From the NCBI GenBank assembly GCA_964490705.1, contig CAZBCG010000002.1, positions 288,900-352,899 on the forward strand: a stretch of 64,000 bases of DNA, read 5' to 3'. The notes under the pieces are model-generated. The model saw only the letters and a list, made by a program, of their open reading frames with translations. It was not told the DNA's origin and ran no database searches. This DNA is from Fodinibius sp964490705 (GTDB lineage Bacteria; Bacteroidota; Rhodothermia; Balneolales; Balneolaceae). The translations under genes were made by a program, and so were the position numbers. Below are positions 42,665 to 51,566 of the stretch, piece by piece (position 1 is the stretch's first letter; each line of letters begins with the position of its first letter).

Positions 42665-43540
42665 ATGAATATAAAAGAGAAAATAATTGAAAAGGCTCTG
42701 GCCTTTTGTGCGCTAATAACTATCCTCACTACCGTTGGTATCATTTCGGTATTATTGTTCGAAGCAATCGGCTTTTTCAGGGAGGTTTCGATCGTCGATT
42801 TTTTGACGGGCACGGAGTGGACTCCGCTTTTTGCGGATAAAAACTACGGCATTCTGCCGCTGGTGTCAGGCACATTGCTTACCACATTCATTGCCATTGC
42901 CGTAGCACTGCCCGTTGGACTTACAATAGCGATTTATTTAAATGAGTATGCTCCCAAACGCTTTCGCAAAGTCTTGAAACCACTCTTGGAGGTGTTGGCC
43001 GTAGTACCAACGGTTGTCTATGGTTTTTTTGCCCTGATGATTGTAACGCCGTTTTTAAAACTTTTCATTCCTGACTTATCGGGATTTAATGCCCTTTCAC
43101 CGGGTATCGTAATGGGGATTATGATTATTCCATTTGTTTCATCACTCAGTGAAGATGCGTTAGCGGCCGTGCCGGATTCCTTGCGACAGGCCTCGTATGG
43201 GATGGGATCAACGCGATTCCAAACGGCCTTTCGGGTGATGGTTCCCGCGGCTTCTTCGGGAATTATGGTATCCATCATTTTAGCACTTTCCCGGGCTATT
43301 GGTGAAACGATGATTGTGGCCATCGCAGCGGGACAGACGCCGGTATTTACGTTTGATCCTACCGTACCCATCGAAACGATTACCGCCTATATTGTGAAGG
43401 TGAGCTCCGGCGATGTTCCCCAGGGCACCGTTGCCTATCAAACGATATTTGCGGCCGGAATCACCTTGTTTGTAGTGACATTCATTTTGAATAATATCAG
43501 TTTCTGGATTAAAAACAGGTATCGGGAAAAGTATGAATAA
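42665..43540 (+). CDS. pstC: Phosphate ABC transporter permease PstC
   Basis: The protein has 291 residues from the ATG at 42665; a GTG at 42626 in frame would add 13 polar residues. About six transmembrane helices are visible, with the PstC-type AIYLNEYAPKRFRK loop and the permease motif near 225-245 (ILALSRAIGETMIVAIAAG). The RAIGET motif contacts PstB. It overlaps pstA by 8 nt. Confidence 0.93.
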   Translation: MNIKEKIIEKALAFCALITILTTVGIISVLLFEAIGFFREVSIVDFLTGTEWTPLFADKNYGILPLVSGTLLTTFIAIAVALPVGLTIAIYLNEYAPKRFRKVLKPLLEVLAVVPTVVYGFFALMIVTPFLKLFIPDLSGFNALSPGIVMGIMIIPFVSSLSEDALAAVPDSLRQASYGMGSTRFQTAFRVMVPAASSGIMVSIILALSRAIGETMIVAIAAGQTPVFTFDPTVPIETITAYIVKVSSGDVPQGTVAYQTIFAAGITLFVVTFILNNISFWIKNRYREKYE

Positions 43541-44390
43541 CGCGAAAATCAATAGACTAAAAGACAAGGCGTTTAAATATCTGGGGATTTTTGCCAGTAT
43601 TATTGGCATTGTAATCCTTGCGATTTTTATTGGTTTCGTGATCTATATGGGCGTTCAACGTCTTAGTTGGGATTTTATCGTTCAGCTGCCATCGCGCTTC
43701 GCCGAACAGTCGGGCATTTACACAGCCTGGATGGGTACCGTTTGGATTATGGTATTTACCACATTGATCTCGTTTCCGCTGGGGGTTGGGGCTGGAATTT
43801 ATCTGGAGGAATATGGCAAGAAAAACTGGTGGAACTCTTTTCTTGAAATAAATATCTCTAACTTGGCTAGTGTACCGTCGATTATTTACGGTCTGTTGGG
43901 ATTAGGCGTTTTTGTACGGATGATGCAGATGGGAAACAGTATTTTGGCCGGTGCGCTTACACTATCGCTGTTGATTCTGCCCATTATTATTGTCTCAACG
44001 CGCGAAGCCATCAAAGCCGTGCCAAGCTCTATTCGAGATGCTTCCAATGCGCTCGGGGCTTCAAAATGGCAAACGATTTGGCACCAGGTACTGCCGGCCT
44101 CGTTCGGGGGAATATTGACGGGCGTAATTCTGGCTCTGTCACGTGCCATTGGCGAAACAGCTCCTCTTATCGTGGTTGGTGCGCTGGTATATGTGCCTTT
44201 TGCTCCACAAGATCCGCTCGATGAATTTACCGTTTTACCAGTACAAATTTATAACTGGGTATCGCGTCCGCAAGAAGAATTTATCATAAACGCGGCGGCA
44301 GCTATTATTGTGCTTTTAGGCATAACGTTTATCATGAATGGCATAGCGGTGTATTTGCGCAACAAGTGGCAAAGTAAAATGGAGTGGTGA
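43533..44390 (+). CDS. pstA: Phosphate ABC transporter permease PstA
   Basis: The 285-residue protein has six transmembrane helices. It carries GIYLEEYGKKNWW in the periplasmic loop and the matching permease motif LALSRAIGETAPLIVVGA. It pairs with PstC to form the channel. Overlap with pstC is 8 nt and pstB follows 42 nt later. Confidence 0.93.
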   Translation: MNNAKINRLKDKAFKYLGIFASIIGIVILAIFIGFVIYMGVQRLSWDFIVQLPSRFAEQSGIYTAWMGTVWIMVFTTLISFPLGVGAGIYLEEYGKKNWWNSFLEINISNLASVPSIIYGLLGLGVFVRMMQMGNSILAGALTLSLLILPIIIVSTREAIKAVPSSIRDASNALGASKWQTIWHQVLPASFGGILTGVILALSRAIGETAPLIVVGALVYVPFAPQDPLDEFTVLPVQIYNWVSRPQEEFIINAAAAIIVLLGITFIMNGIAVYLRNKWQSKMEW

Positions 44391-44432
44391 TGCAAGATGC
44401 AATTTTTATTTTCAATCTAGTGACTTATAATC

Positions 44433-45257
44433 ATGGAATCAGAAACCAAAAGTCCGAAAACGACCAATAAAAAAACGAAGCCGAAGCTGAATTCTGAGAA
44501 TCCGAATTTTAAGCTTAGGGCTAACAATATTGATGTATTTTATGACGACTTTCAGGCGATCAAAAATATCAGCCTGGATATCGTAGAAAACTCTATTACG
44601 GCTTTTATTGGTCCCTCTGGATGTGGAAAATCGACTTTTCTTCGCCTTTTTAATCGGATGAATGATTACATCGACGGCTTTAGCATGAACGGCGATATCT
44701 TGCTGGACGGCAAGGATATTTATGATGAGTCCGTCAATGTTGAGGAGCTGCGCAAAACGGTGGGGATGGTTTTTCAGAAGCCCAACCCATTTCCAAAATC
44801 AGTTTATGAAAATGTGGCGTATGGACTTCGTATTCAGGGTATTAGCGATGAAGAGTTTATTGAAGAACGTGTGGTTACATCCCTAAAACAGGCCACGCTA
44901 TACAGCGAAATCGAAGGCAAACTCGACAAACAAGCACTGGCGCTTTCCGGTGGGCAGCAGCAGCGGTTGTGCATTGCCCGGGCGCTGGCGGTAAAACCGT
45001 CGGTAGTATTGATGGATGAACCTACATCGGCGCTGGATCCGATTTCATCCGGCAAAATCGAAGATCTGATTCACGAGTTGAAAAAAGACTATACGATCGT
45101 CATTGTAACACACAATATGCAGCAGGCGGGTCGCGTAAGTGATAATACCGCCTTCTTATATATGGGATCGCTCATTGAATATGGAGATACGCAGAAAATA
45201 TTTACGAATCCTGAAAAAGATCGTACACAGAATTATATTACCGGTCGGTTCGGATAA
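44433..45257 (+). CDS. pstB: Phosphate ABC transporter ATP-binding protein
   Basis: The 274-residue protein has Walker A IGPSGCGKST, the signature LSGGQQQR and Walker B VVLMDEPTSALDP, ending with VTHNMQQAGRVSD. The first 25 residues form a Lys/Thr/Pro-rich extension not needed for the ATPase fold. It drives phosphate uptake through PstCA and takes part in phosphate sensing with PhoU. Confidence 0.94.
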   Translation: MESETKSPKTTNKKTKPKLNSENPNFKLRANNIDVFYDDFQAIKNISLDIVENSITAFIGPSGCGKSTFLRLFNRMNDYIDGFSMNGDILLDGKDIYDESVNVEELRKTVGMVFQKPNPFPKSVYENVAYGLRIQGISDEEFIEERVVTSLKQATLYSEIEGKLDKQALALSGGQQQRLCIARALAVKPSVVLMDEPTSALDPISSGKIEDLIHELKKDYTIVIVTHNMQQAGRVSDNTAFLYMGSLIEYGDTQKIFTNPEKDRTQNYITGRFG

Positions 45258-45290
45258 TTCATCAGTTAGAATTTTCAAAAGACTCAGCTA

Positions 45291-45977
45291 ATGTCACAAC
45301 ATTTAGATACCGAGATAAAATTATTGAAAGATAACGTTCTCGAGTTGATGTTCTTGGTTAAAAATCAGCTCGAAAAAGGACAGAAGGCACTCGACAATTT
45401 TGACGAGGAGTTAGCGCATGAAATCATGGCGAATGAAAAACGTGTGGATAGCCTGGAGCTGACCGTCGATCGCGATTGTGAGCAGTTACTGGCGTTGCAC
45501 AATCCGGTGGCTGTAGATCTTCGCTTTGTGATGGCGGCCTTCAAAATAAATTCTGACCTTGAACGAGTTGGCGATCACGCCAACAGCATTGCTAAATATA
45601 TTGTTGATTTCGGGGGTCCAATTGATCAAGAAATCTTTGAAGTAATGCGCCTGAAGGAGATGTATGACACTTCCATAAAGATGATGAGCAACGTCTTTAA
45701 TGCCTTTATCACGGAAGATACCGAACTGGCTCGCAAGGTATTCAGGCTGGATGAAACGCTGAATGAGATTAATCGAGAAGTCTCAGAAGTAACAACGAGC
45801 TTGATCGAGAACAATGTAAAACAGACACAGAACTATCTGTATCTGTTTTCAATTATTCGAAAATTAGAACGAGTTGGTGATCTCACCAAAAATATGGCCG
45901 AAGAGCTCATCTTCTATATCGAGGCCAAAGTCTTGAAGCATAAGAAGATGAAATCTAAAAACGGCAACGAAGATTAA
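45291..45977 (+). CDS. phoU: Phosphate transport regulator PhoU
   Basis: The 228-residue protein is built of two PhoU three-helix bundles, each with the metal-binding E/DxxxD-type pattern (DLERVGDHANSIAKY and LERVGDLTKNMAEEL). It restrains Pst uptake and signals phosphate status. It closes the pst operon. No phoR/phoB pair is seen in this window, so the signalling partner lies elsewhere. Confidence 0.92.
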   Translation: MSQHLDTEIKLLKDNVLELMFLVKNQLEKGQKALDNFDEELAHEIMANEKRVDSLELTVDRDCEQLLALHNPVAVDLRFVMAAFKINSDLERVGDHANSIAKYIVDFGGPIDQEIFEVMRLKEMYDTSIKMMSNVFNAFITEDTELARKVFRLDETLNEINREVSEVTTSLIENNVKQTQNYLYLFSIIRKLERVGDLTKNMAEELIFYIEAKVLKHKKMKSKNGNED

Positions 45978-46120
45978 ATAACTGCTTCCCCTTGCTTTTT
46001 TTGACGGCTGTTTTTGCATCAGCTCGACCAACGTCAAGTACCTAGCGTAGAAACAGTTTCATTTTTTCGGATTTAATTCCGATTCATAGATCAGCACATT
46101 AACAAAATTATCAGCACACT

Positions 46121-47164
46121 ATGAAACGTATAGCATTACTATGCTCAGCATTATTGTATTTATTTGCCATGCCTTCGGCAGCACAGGTCTCAGTCGGCGA
46201 AAATGGCACGTTTAGCGGGCAAGTTTATACGGATTATTACTGGATGGCCCAACACCATAATGATGATATTGAGGCCAAAAACGGCTTTTGGTTCCGCCGT
46301 ATTTACGCTACCTATGAACATGCACTAAGTGATGCATTTTCTACCCGTCTTCGGCTGGAAATGAACTCGGCCGGTGATTTTACTACCAGTGCCGAGATGA
46401 TTCCCAATGTGAAAGATGCTTACCTGAAATGGCAGAATGATGGTCACCAGATTTTGGCCGGAATTTCATCGACGCCTACCTGGGGACTAGTGGAAGATGT
46501 CTGGGGATACCGTTCAGTGGAGAAATCGCCACTGGATCTGTATGATTTTGGCAGCTCGCGGGATATGGGCGTATCCTTTAAAGGAAATTTAGGGCCATCC
46601 AACAAGGTTAGCTATCACTTCTTTTTTGGGAATGGCAACAGCAACCGACCCGAAATCGACAAGGGTAAAAAGCTGATGCTTGCACTGGGTTACCAGCCCA
46701 CCGAACATCTCGTGGTGCAGGGCTATCTCGATTGGAACGACTCGGCCGATAATCCCAATGAAACAGATTCCCAAACAGCCCAGCTCTTTGCGAGCTATCA
46801 ATCTGATGATTTGAATATAGGCGCTCTTTATGCCTATCAGCACCGGAATCCACTAGTAGGCGGTAGTGATGTAAACTTGGATTTGATTTCTATTTTCGGG
46901 AGTATGAGTATCACCAGTTCGGTTAATGGCTTTTTGCGGGTGGATCATCTGTTTGATCCTTATATGGGCGGCAGCGGCAATTCATATATTCCCTTTGCAG
47001 AAACAGCCGAATCTACATTTCTCGTTGGAGGCGCCGATATCAAGCTTGAAGATAACATCAGCCTGATGCCAAATGTAGAAGCTATTGTATATGGCGACCC
47101 CGCATTTGGAGCGACGCCTGATACAGATATTATTCCCCGATTGACGCTAGTATATGAGTTTTAG
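46121..47164 (+). CDS. Outer-membrane porin, phosphate-selective (OprO/P)-like
   Basis: The 347-residue protein has a signal peptide (about 1-21, ending PSAAQ). The body is a barrel with many Tyr/Trp strands, FWFRRIYATYEH and SSRDMGVSFKGNLG-type turns, and it ends LTLVYEF with the C-terminal Phe usual for outer-membrane barrels. The similarity to OprP-type porins is in the early FRRIY and GISSTP strings. Location 143 bases after phoU supports a role in anion or phosphate entry. Specificity is inferred. Confidence 0.75.
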   Translation: MKRIALLCSALLYLFAMPSAAQVSVGENGTFSGQVYTDYYWMAQHHNDDIEAKNGFWFRRIYATYEHALSDAFSTRLRLEMNSAGDFTTSAEMIPNVKDAYLKWQNDGHQILAGISSTPTWGLVEDVWGYRSVEKSPLDLYDFGSSRDMGVSFKGNLGPSNKVSYHFFFGNGNSNRPEIDKGKKLMLALGYQPTEHLVVQGYLDWNDSADNPNETDSQTAQLFASYQSDDLNIGALYAYQHRNPLVGGSDVNLDLISIFGSMSITSSVNGFLRVDHLFDPYMGGSGNSYIPFAETAESTFLVGGADIKLEDNISLMPNVEAIVYGDPAFGATPDTDIIPRLTLVYEF

Positions 47165-47177
47165 GCTGAGTAAAGAG

Positions 47178-47231
47178 AAAGGGAGGGAATTATAAGAGAG
47201 GACTCACTCTCAAATTGGATTTCCCTTCCTT
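47178..47231. terminator. Bidirectional terminator-like inverted repeat
   Basis: AAGGGAGGGAA and TTCCCTTCCTT pair over 11 bases with one G-T, with a second smaller hairpin GAGAG/CTCTC in the loop. It fills the 82-base gap between the convergent porin gene and the secreted-protein gene. Confidence 0.5.
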
Positions 47232-47246
47232 GAAATTTATAGTGAA

Positions 47247-48200
47247 TTAAATATTTGTCTTGAGTTGATCATATGCTTGTAAAAGATGGTTGCGCGCAGC
47301 TTTTTTATCAAAAGAGTTGTTCGCAGGTGCATCTGCAGAAATCATTAGTACTAAATCATTGAGAAATATTGTAAAACTAACAGCAGACTCTTCCTCCCGA
47401 AACCATAGTTGTTGTCCTTTATAATCTATTTCTTGTAAGTCAGTGTTGGTCTCGTTTAGCTCTTCCTTCAGGGATTTTTTTGCGTCCTGCATTGGTTCAC
47501 CTGCAGCTATTTGAATATTGACAGAATAATGCAGATCATCATTACCATAAGTTACAGCTAAAATAGGCTTTTTGGGAACGGTCCTTATCCGGCCATGCAT
47601 CATCCCAGAAAGAGTATCCGGGATAATAGATCGAAGTGATTTGGAGTCAGTGGCATTCGAGGTATTTTTATTCGTTGATTTATTTTGATCATCAGACAGT
47701 GCATTTATTTTTTTCAACGGTACTTGCTCTATTAGGGCAGTTAAATCCTCTTTCGTTAGATTAGCTCCCACCATACGGATCGAAAAATTGTTACCGAAAA
47801 AGACCAGAAATTCTTCCTGACCCATTATTTCACCGAGATAACCGATATAATTCCCGATTTCAATAGCTTTATTATCTTCTTGAGCTTCTGTTTTCTTTTC
47901 CTTCCACTTGTCATGCGTGTAGTGACGTAGCCCTACCTGCATATAGGCACCTCCATCTCCCATATATGTTGCACCGCCCCAGTTTTCGGAAGGAGAGGTC
48001 CTGGCTGAAAAGTTTGACTTTTCCCATTTTGGGGATAGCTCACCAGGTAAGATATTTTCAAAATGCTCAGGATTTACAAGTTGGTTTTGAGTATCATCTT
48101 GAGCAGATGAAGGAAAAGTTAGTGAGAATAAGAGAAAAGATGTAAATAGTGAGTAAGTAAATATTTTTTGAATCTGAATGAATAATCTCGGTTGATGCAT
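47247..48200 (-). CDS. Secreted protein of unknown function
   Basis: The 317-residue protein starts at the ATG at 48200 and has a signal peptide (about 1-34, ending PSSAQ). An earlier start at 48263 would add 21 residues before it. The mature part has an N-terminal mixed domain (about 50-165; GGATYMGDGGAYMQVGLRHY), a Ser/Asn/Lys-rich linker (about 165-195; KSTNKNTSNATDSKS) and a second domain (about 200-317; HYSVNIQIAAGEP, SFTIFLNDLVLMISADAPANN). I do not recognise a family. It stands alone between the porin and tRNA-Val. Confidence 0.65.
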   Translation of the reverse strand: MHQPRLFIQIQKIFTYSLFTSFLLFSLTFPSSAQDDTQNQLVNPEHFENILPGELSPKWEKSNFSARTSPSENWGGATYMGDGGAYMQVGLRHYTHDKWKEKKTEAQEDNKAIEIGNYIGYLGEIMGQEEFLVFFGNNFSIRMVGANLTKEDLTALIEQVPLKKINALSDDQNKSTNKNTSNATDSKSLRSIIPDTLSGMMHGRIRTVPKKPILAVTYGNDDLHYSVNIQIAAGEPMQDAKKSLKEELNETNTDLQEIDYKGQQLWFREEESAVSFTIFLNDLVLMISADAPANNSFDKKAARNHLLQAYDQLKTNI

Positions 48201-48422
48201 ATTTAAAAAGTTAATTGAAAATAAATATTGAGCTAATTTTCTAAAGAGCCGTATCAAAAGCAAGAAAAGTTATGATTCACTTTGAGATTTTTCTGGGGAA
48301 TGCTTTTCTATATGTCTTTGGAATCAACAATAACTGGGTTAATATTTTTATTAATGAATGACCGGTATTTCCGAATCATTGTTTGCTATACTAAGAGAAA
48401 GATCAGTATATTAGGCGCTCTT

Positions 48423-48497
48423 GGGTGCTTAGCTCAGTTGGTTTAGAGCGCATGCCCGACACGCATGAGGTCACTGGTTCGAATCCAGTAGCACCCA
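48423..48497 (+). tRNA. tRNA-Val (anticodon GAC)
   Basis: A 75-nt cloverleaf: acceptor GGGTGCT/AGCACCC, D-arm GCTC/GAGC, anticodon stem CATGC/GCATG with loop CCGACAC, and T-arm ACTGG-TTCGAAT-CCAGT. The 3' CCA is not encoded (discriminator A then CAA). The anticodon GAC reads valine codons GUC and GUU. The base before the anticodon is C where U33 is nearly universal, which I could not resolve by shifting the stem. Confidence 0.9.
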
Positions 48498-48498
48498 C

Positions 48499-48531
48499 AA
48501 AGCCTTGCAAGTGCGATCTTGCAGGGCTTTT
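48499..48531 (+). terminator. Terminator of tRNA-Val
   Basis: AAAGCCTTGCAAG and CTTGCAGGGCTTT form a 13-bp stem with one G-T and a 6-nt loop, starting two bases after the tRNA end and followed by T-rich sequence. Confidence 0.8.
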
Positions 48532-48677
48532 ATATTATCCGCCAGACTCTTGATTCCAAGGTTGCTCATCATTACCAAGTTGCCATTTATAAATGGTATC
48601 ATGTAGTTACCTTCTTTCAGCTCTGAGGGAGGTTTTGTATTTTTAAGATTCCAAAAACGACAAACAACAAAGATTCA

Positions 48678-49142
48678 ATGGCTCAACGCAGAGAAGCACG
48701 AGAAGCAGTCTTACAGGCCTTGTATGCTAACGAAATTGGCAAAGGGCAGTGGACCCAAATCATACAGTCAGTAATAAAGCCCAAGCTCCGCGACGACAAG
48801 GAAATCTTCACTTTTGCTGAACGATTGTTTTTGAAGATTGTGAATAATCAGGATGAGGCCGATGATGTGATTAAGAAACACATCAATAATTGGCGTATTG
48901 AGCGATTAACGACCATCGATCGACTGGTACTGCGAATGGCAATTACAGAGTTTATCTATTTTGAGCAAATTCCGACCAAGGTAACCATGAACGAGGCCAT
49001 AGAAGTAGTCAAAAAATTCTCAACCAAAAAATCCGGAAACTTTGTTAATGGCATTCTGGACTCCGCACTCTCTCAGCTTCAAGACGACGGTCGCATTCAG
49101 AAAAAAGGACGCGGACTTATCGAAACTTCTCTGAATTCATAG
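48678..49142 (+). CDS. nusB: Transcription antitermination factor NusB
   Basis: The 154-residue protein is all-helical. The NusB pattern is visible: RREAREAVLQALYANE at the start, WRIERLTTIDRLVLRMAITEF and VTMNEAIEVVKKFSTKKSGNFVNGILD. It acts with NusE/S10 and boxA RNA in rRNA transcription. A helical, basic C-terminal tail (about 138-154) is extra. The GTG-started phosphatase follows 10 nt later. Confidence 0.93.
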   Translation: MAQRREAREAVLQALYANEIGKGQWTQIIQSVIKPKLRDDKEIFTFAERLFLKIVNNQDEADDVIKKHINNWRIERLTTIDRLVLRMAITEFIYFEQIPTKVTMNEAIEVVKKFSTKKSGNFVNGILDSALSQLQDDGRIQKKGRGLIETSLNS

Positions 49143-49152
49143 ATTCATCATT

Positions 49153-49821
49153 GTGAGTGAACAACAATTTATAGCCATAGGAGATATCCATGGGTGCTGC
49201 CAGTCTATGGAGGCGATGCTGCAAAAGTTATCGCTATATTACGACCGGCAGTTTGTATTTGTAGGCGATTATATCGACCGGGGGCCTTGCTCTAAAAAAG
49301 TAGTCGAGGTGCTTTTAGAGTTTCAGCAAAAGGTGGATTGTATTTTCTTACGCGGCAATCATGAACAGATGTTGTTGGATGCTGTTCACAGAGATAAAGG
49401 ATCCCTTTGGATGATGAATGGCGGCCGCACTACGCTGAAATCATACGGCATTGATAATCAACAGGCAACGTTGCCAGAAAAGCATATGCACTTTTATGAG
49501 GATACCCGCATGTATTACGATACGGATGATTACTTTTTTGTACATGCAGGATTGTCACCCGCCAAAACCATTGCCGAAAGTATTAAAGATGATGGCGAAA
49601 TTGAAGAATTTTTGTGGGAACGTGGGCATTTGAGTGCCCACGAAACAGCTTGGGAAAAGACCGTGGTATTTGGTCATACGCCTCGTAATCAGCCAATCAA
49701 AAAAGGCAAGATGATTGGGATTGACACCGGATGTGTGTATGACCGAATGGGCTATGGAAAACTAACAGCCGTAAAGCTGCCCGAAGAGGAATTCATCCAA
49801 CAACATTGCCTTGATAACTAA
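49153..49821 (+). CDS. PPP-family serine/threonine phosphatase
   Basis: The 222-residue protein has the metal-binding and catalytic motifs of PPP phosphatases: AIGDIHGC, VGDYIDRGP, LRGNHE, then HAGLSP and FGHTP. This compact form resembles bacterial PrpA/PrpE or Ap4A-hydrolase-like enzymes. The start is GTG at 49153; no ATG lies between the nusB stop and the conserved GDIHG. It could act on phosphoproteins or dinucleoside polyphosphates. It follows nusB closely and is probably co-transcribed. Confidence 0.88.
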   Translation: MSEQQFIAIGDIHGCCQSMEAMLQKLSLYYDRQFVFVGDYIDRGPCSKKVVEVLLEFQQKVDCIFLRGNHEQMLLDAVHRDKGSLWMMNGGRTTLKSYGIDNQQATLPEKHMHFYEDTRMYYDTDDYFFVHAGLSPAKTIAESIKDDGEIEEFLWERGHLSAHETAWEKTVVFGHTPRNQPIKKGKMIGIDTGCVYDRMGYGKLTAVKLPEEEFIQQHCLDN

Positions 49822-49855
49822 TTGATTTTTTAAAGATTTTAACTACTTGTAACAC

Positions 49856-50950
49856 ATGAGTTTACGTTGTGGAATTGTGGGACTTCCGAATGTAGGAAAG
49901 TCCACGCTTTTTAATGCTTTGAGTGATGCCGGCGCCGACGCCGCAAACTTTCCGTTTTGCACCATCGATCCCAATATTGGGGTAGTGCCGGTGCCCGATG
50001 AACGACTCGATAATTTGTATGAGATTGTGGGATCAAAAGAGAAGATTCCCACCAGTGTCGAATTTGTGGATATTGCCGGTTTGGTGAAGGGGGCATCCGA
50101 AGGCAAAGGCAAGGGTAACGCCTTTCTTTCTCATATCCGGGAGGTTGATCTGATTGTGCACGTTGTTCGCTGTTTTGATGACGAAAATGTGATCCATGTA
50201 GAGGGAGATGTCAACCCCACTCGCGATGTGCATATCATCGAAGATGAGCTGATCCTGAAAGATCTTGAAACCGTGGAGAAGCGCGTAGAAAACCTTAAAA
50301 GAGATGCCAAGAGTGGAAAGAAAGAAGATATCAAGAAATTAGAAGTGGCCCAGCGGTTACAAGAACATCTGGAGACAGGGAATGCCGCCCGTACGTTTGA
50401 GGCCGATCAGGACGAACAGGGAATTTACAGCGAACTGTTTCTGCTTTCCGATAAACCCGTGTTATATGCCTGCAATGTTTCTGAGGATGACCTAAACTCC
50501 GGCAACGAATGGGTGGATGAAGTGCAAAAAATAGCCGATCGTTTTGGAGATGAAGTGGTTACGTTTTGTGCCAAAATTGAGGAAGAGATCGCCGAACTCG
50601 ATGATGAAGAACGGGCAATGTTCCTCGAAGAGCTGGGCGTTGATAGTGCGGGCCTTGAGCGGTTAATCCGGGCGGCCTATAAAGAGCTGGGTCTCATTAC
50701 CTATTTTACTACAGGACCCAAAGAAACACGTGCTTGGACTGTTAGAAAAGGAGCAAAAGCACCTGAAGCGGCCGGGGTAATCCACAGCGATTTCGAACGT
50801 GGATTTATCCGAGCGGAGACTGTCAGCTATAAAACATATAAAGAGCTGGGATCAGAAAAGGCGATCAAAAATGCCGGAGAAATGCGTCAAGAGGGCAAAG
50901 ACTATGTGGTGCAGGATGGCGATGTGATGTTATTTCGCTTTAACGTATAA
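49856..50950 (+). CDS. ychF: Redox-responsive ribosome-binding ATPase YchF
   Basis: The 364-residue protein is an Obg-related P-loop protein: G1 GLPNVGKST, G3 DIAGLVKGASEGKGKGN, and NVSEDD where GTPases have NKxD, which explains the preference for ATP. A coiled-coil insert (about 130-175) and a C-terminal TGS domain (about 280-364; TYFTTGPKETRAWTVRKG) complete it. It meets the SPOR lipoprotein gene stop to stop with no intervening base. Confidence 0.95.
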   Translation: MSLRCGIVGLPNVGKSTLFNALSDAGADAANFPFCTIDPNIGVVPVPDERLDNLYEIVGSKEKIPTSVEFVDIAGLVKGASEGKGKGNAFLSHIREVDLIVHVVRCFDDENVIHVEGDVNPTRDVHIIEDELILKDLETVEKRVENLKRDAKSGKKEDIKKLEVAQRLQEHLETGNAARTFEADQDEQGIYSELFLLSDKPVLYACNVSEDDLNSGNEWVDEVQKIADRFGDEVVTFCAKIEEEIAELDDEERAMFLEELGVDSAGLERLIRAAYKELGLITYFTTGPKETRAWTVRKGAKAPEAAGVIHSDFERGFIRAETVSYKTYKELGSEKAIKNAGEMRQEGKDYVVQDGDVMLFRFNV

Positions 50951-51562
50951 TTATTCCTGCATCTCGTTTAGATTGGTCGTATCGGGTTTACCGAATGAGA
51001 ATGAGGTAGTGTCAGCCGGAACATTGGCTGGATTAATGCGATCGTGAACGACCCATGCGTCTGGGTATTTGCGCTTGACCAGTTGGGAATAGCTGTTGGC
51101 TTGCCCACGTTGCTGAAAATCACCAATGTGTACTTTAAAGTAGGGCTGACGAAAAGAAACATAGGCCTTGGCATTGTATCCCGTGATGGTAGTGTCCGAC
51201 CAAAGGCGAAATGAAGCTGCTACGGAATCCGCAATTGCCAACTTTCTCGTTGAAAGAATTTGCACCCGGTATCCATCAAAAGGATTTTCATTTAGCGATT
51301 CACTACTCGAGTCGGTTTTTAAAAAGGTGGCAGGCATATCGTGCTTTTGCGATAAATGAATATCGCTGAGGGAGTTACGATTGTTGTTTAGCAGTTTTTG
51401 CAGATCAGATGCTTCTTCATCGCTAACTGTTACAGCAGTATCAGTATCGGTAGAAATTGCTGCATCATCAGGGACAGTTTGCTCGGTTGATTTACATCCG
51501 TAGGCAATGATCAAAAGCAGTACGATGAATCCGAAAAACGTGTTGCGGAAATTGTGTGACAT
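50951..51562 (-). CDS. SPOR-domain lipoprotein
   Basis: The 203-residue protein starts at the ATG at 51562 and has a lipoprotein signal ending IAYGC (C23). A low-complexity spacer (about 25-95) leads to a SPOR-like domain (about 97-180; YRVQILSTRKLAIADSVAA, YFKVHIGDFQQRGQANSYSQLVKRKYPDAWVV). SPOR domains bind septal peptidoglycan lacking stem peptides. A longer frame from 51643 would prepend a polar stretch that overlaps the upstream aldehyde dehydrogenase. The chosen start lies 4 nt after that gene's stop, so it is the end of the deoC run. Confidence 0.82.
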   Translation of the reverse strand: MSHNFRNTFFGFIVLLLIIAYGCKSTEQTVPDDAAISTDTDTAVTVSDEEASDLQKLLNNNRNSLSDIHLSQKHDMPATFLKTDSSSESLNENPFDGYRVQILSTRKLAIADSVAASFRLWSDTTITGYNAKAYVSFRQPYFKVHIGDFQQRGQANSYSQLVKRKYPDAWVVHDRINPANVPADTTSFSFGKPDTTNLNEMQE

Positions 51563-51566
51563 GAAA

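Noticed and set aside
48423..48531. tRNA-Val as an integration site for a mobile element
   Set aside because: No integrase, no repeated 3' end of the tRNA and no foreign-looking genes lie next to it; the following palindrome is a terminator.
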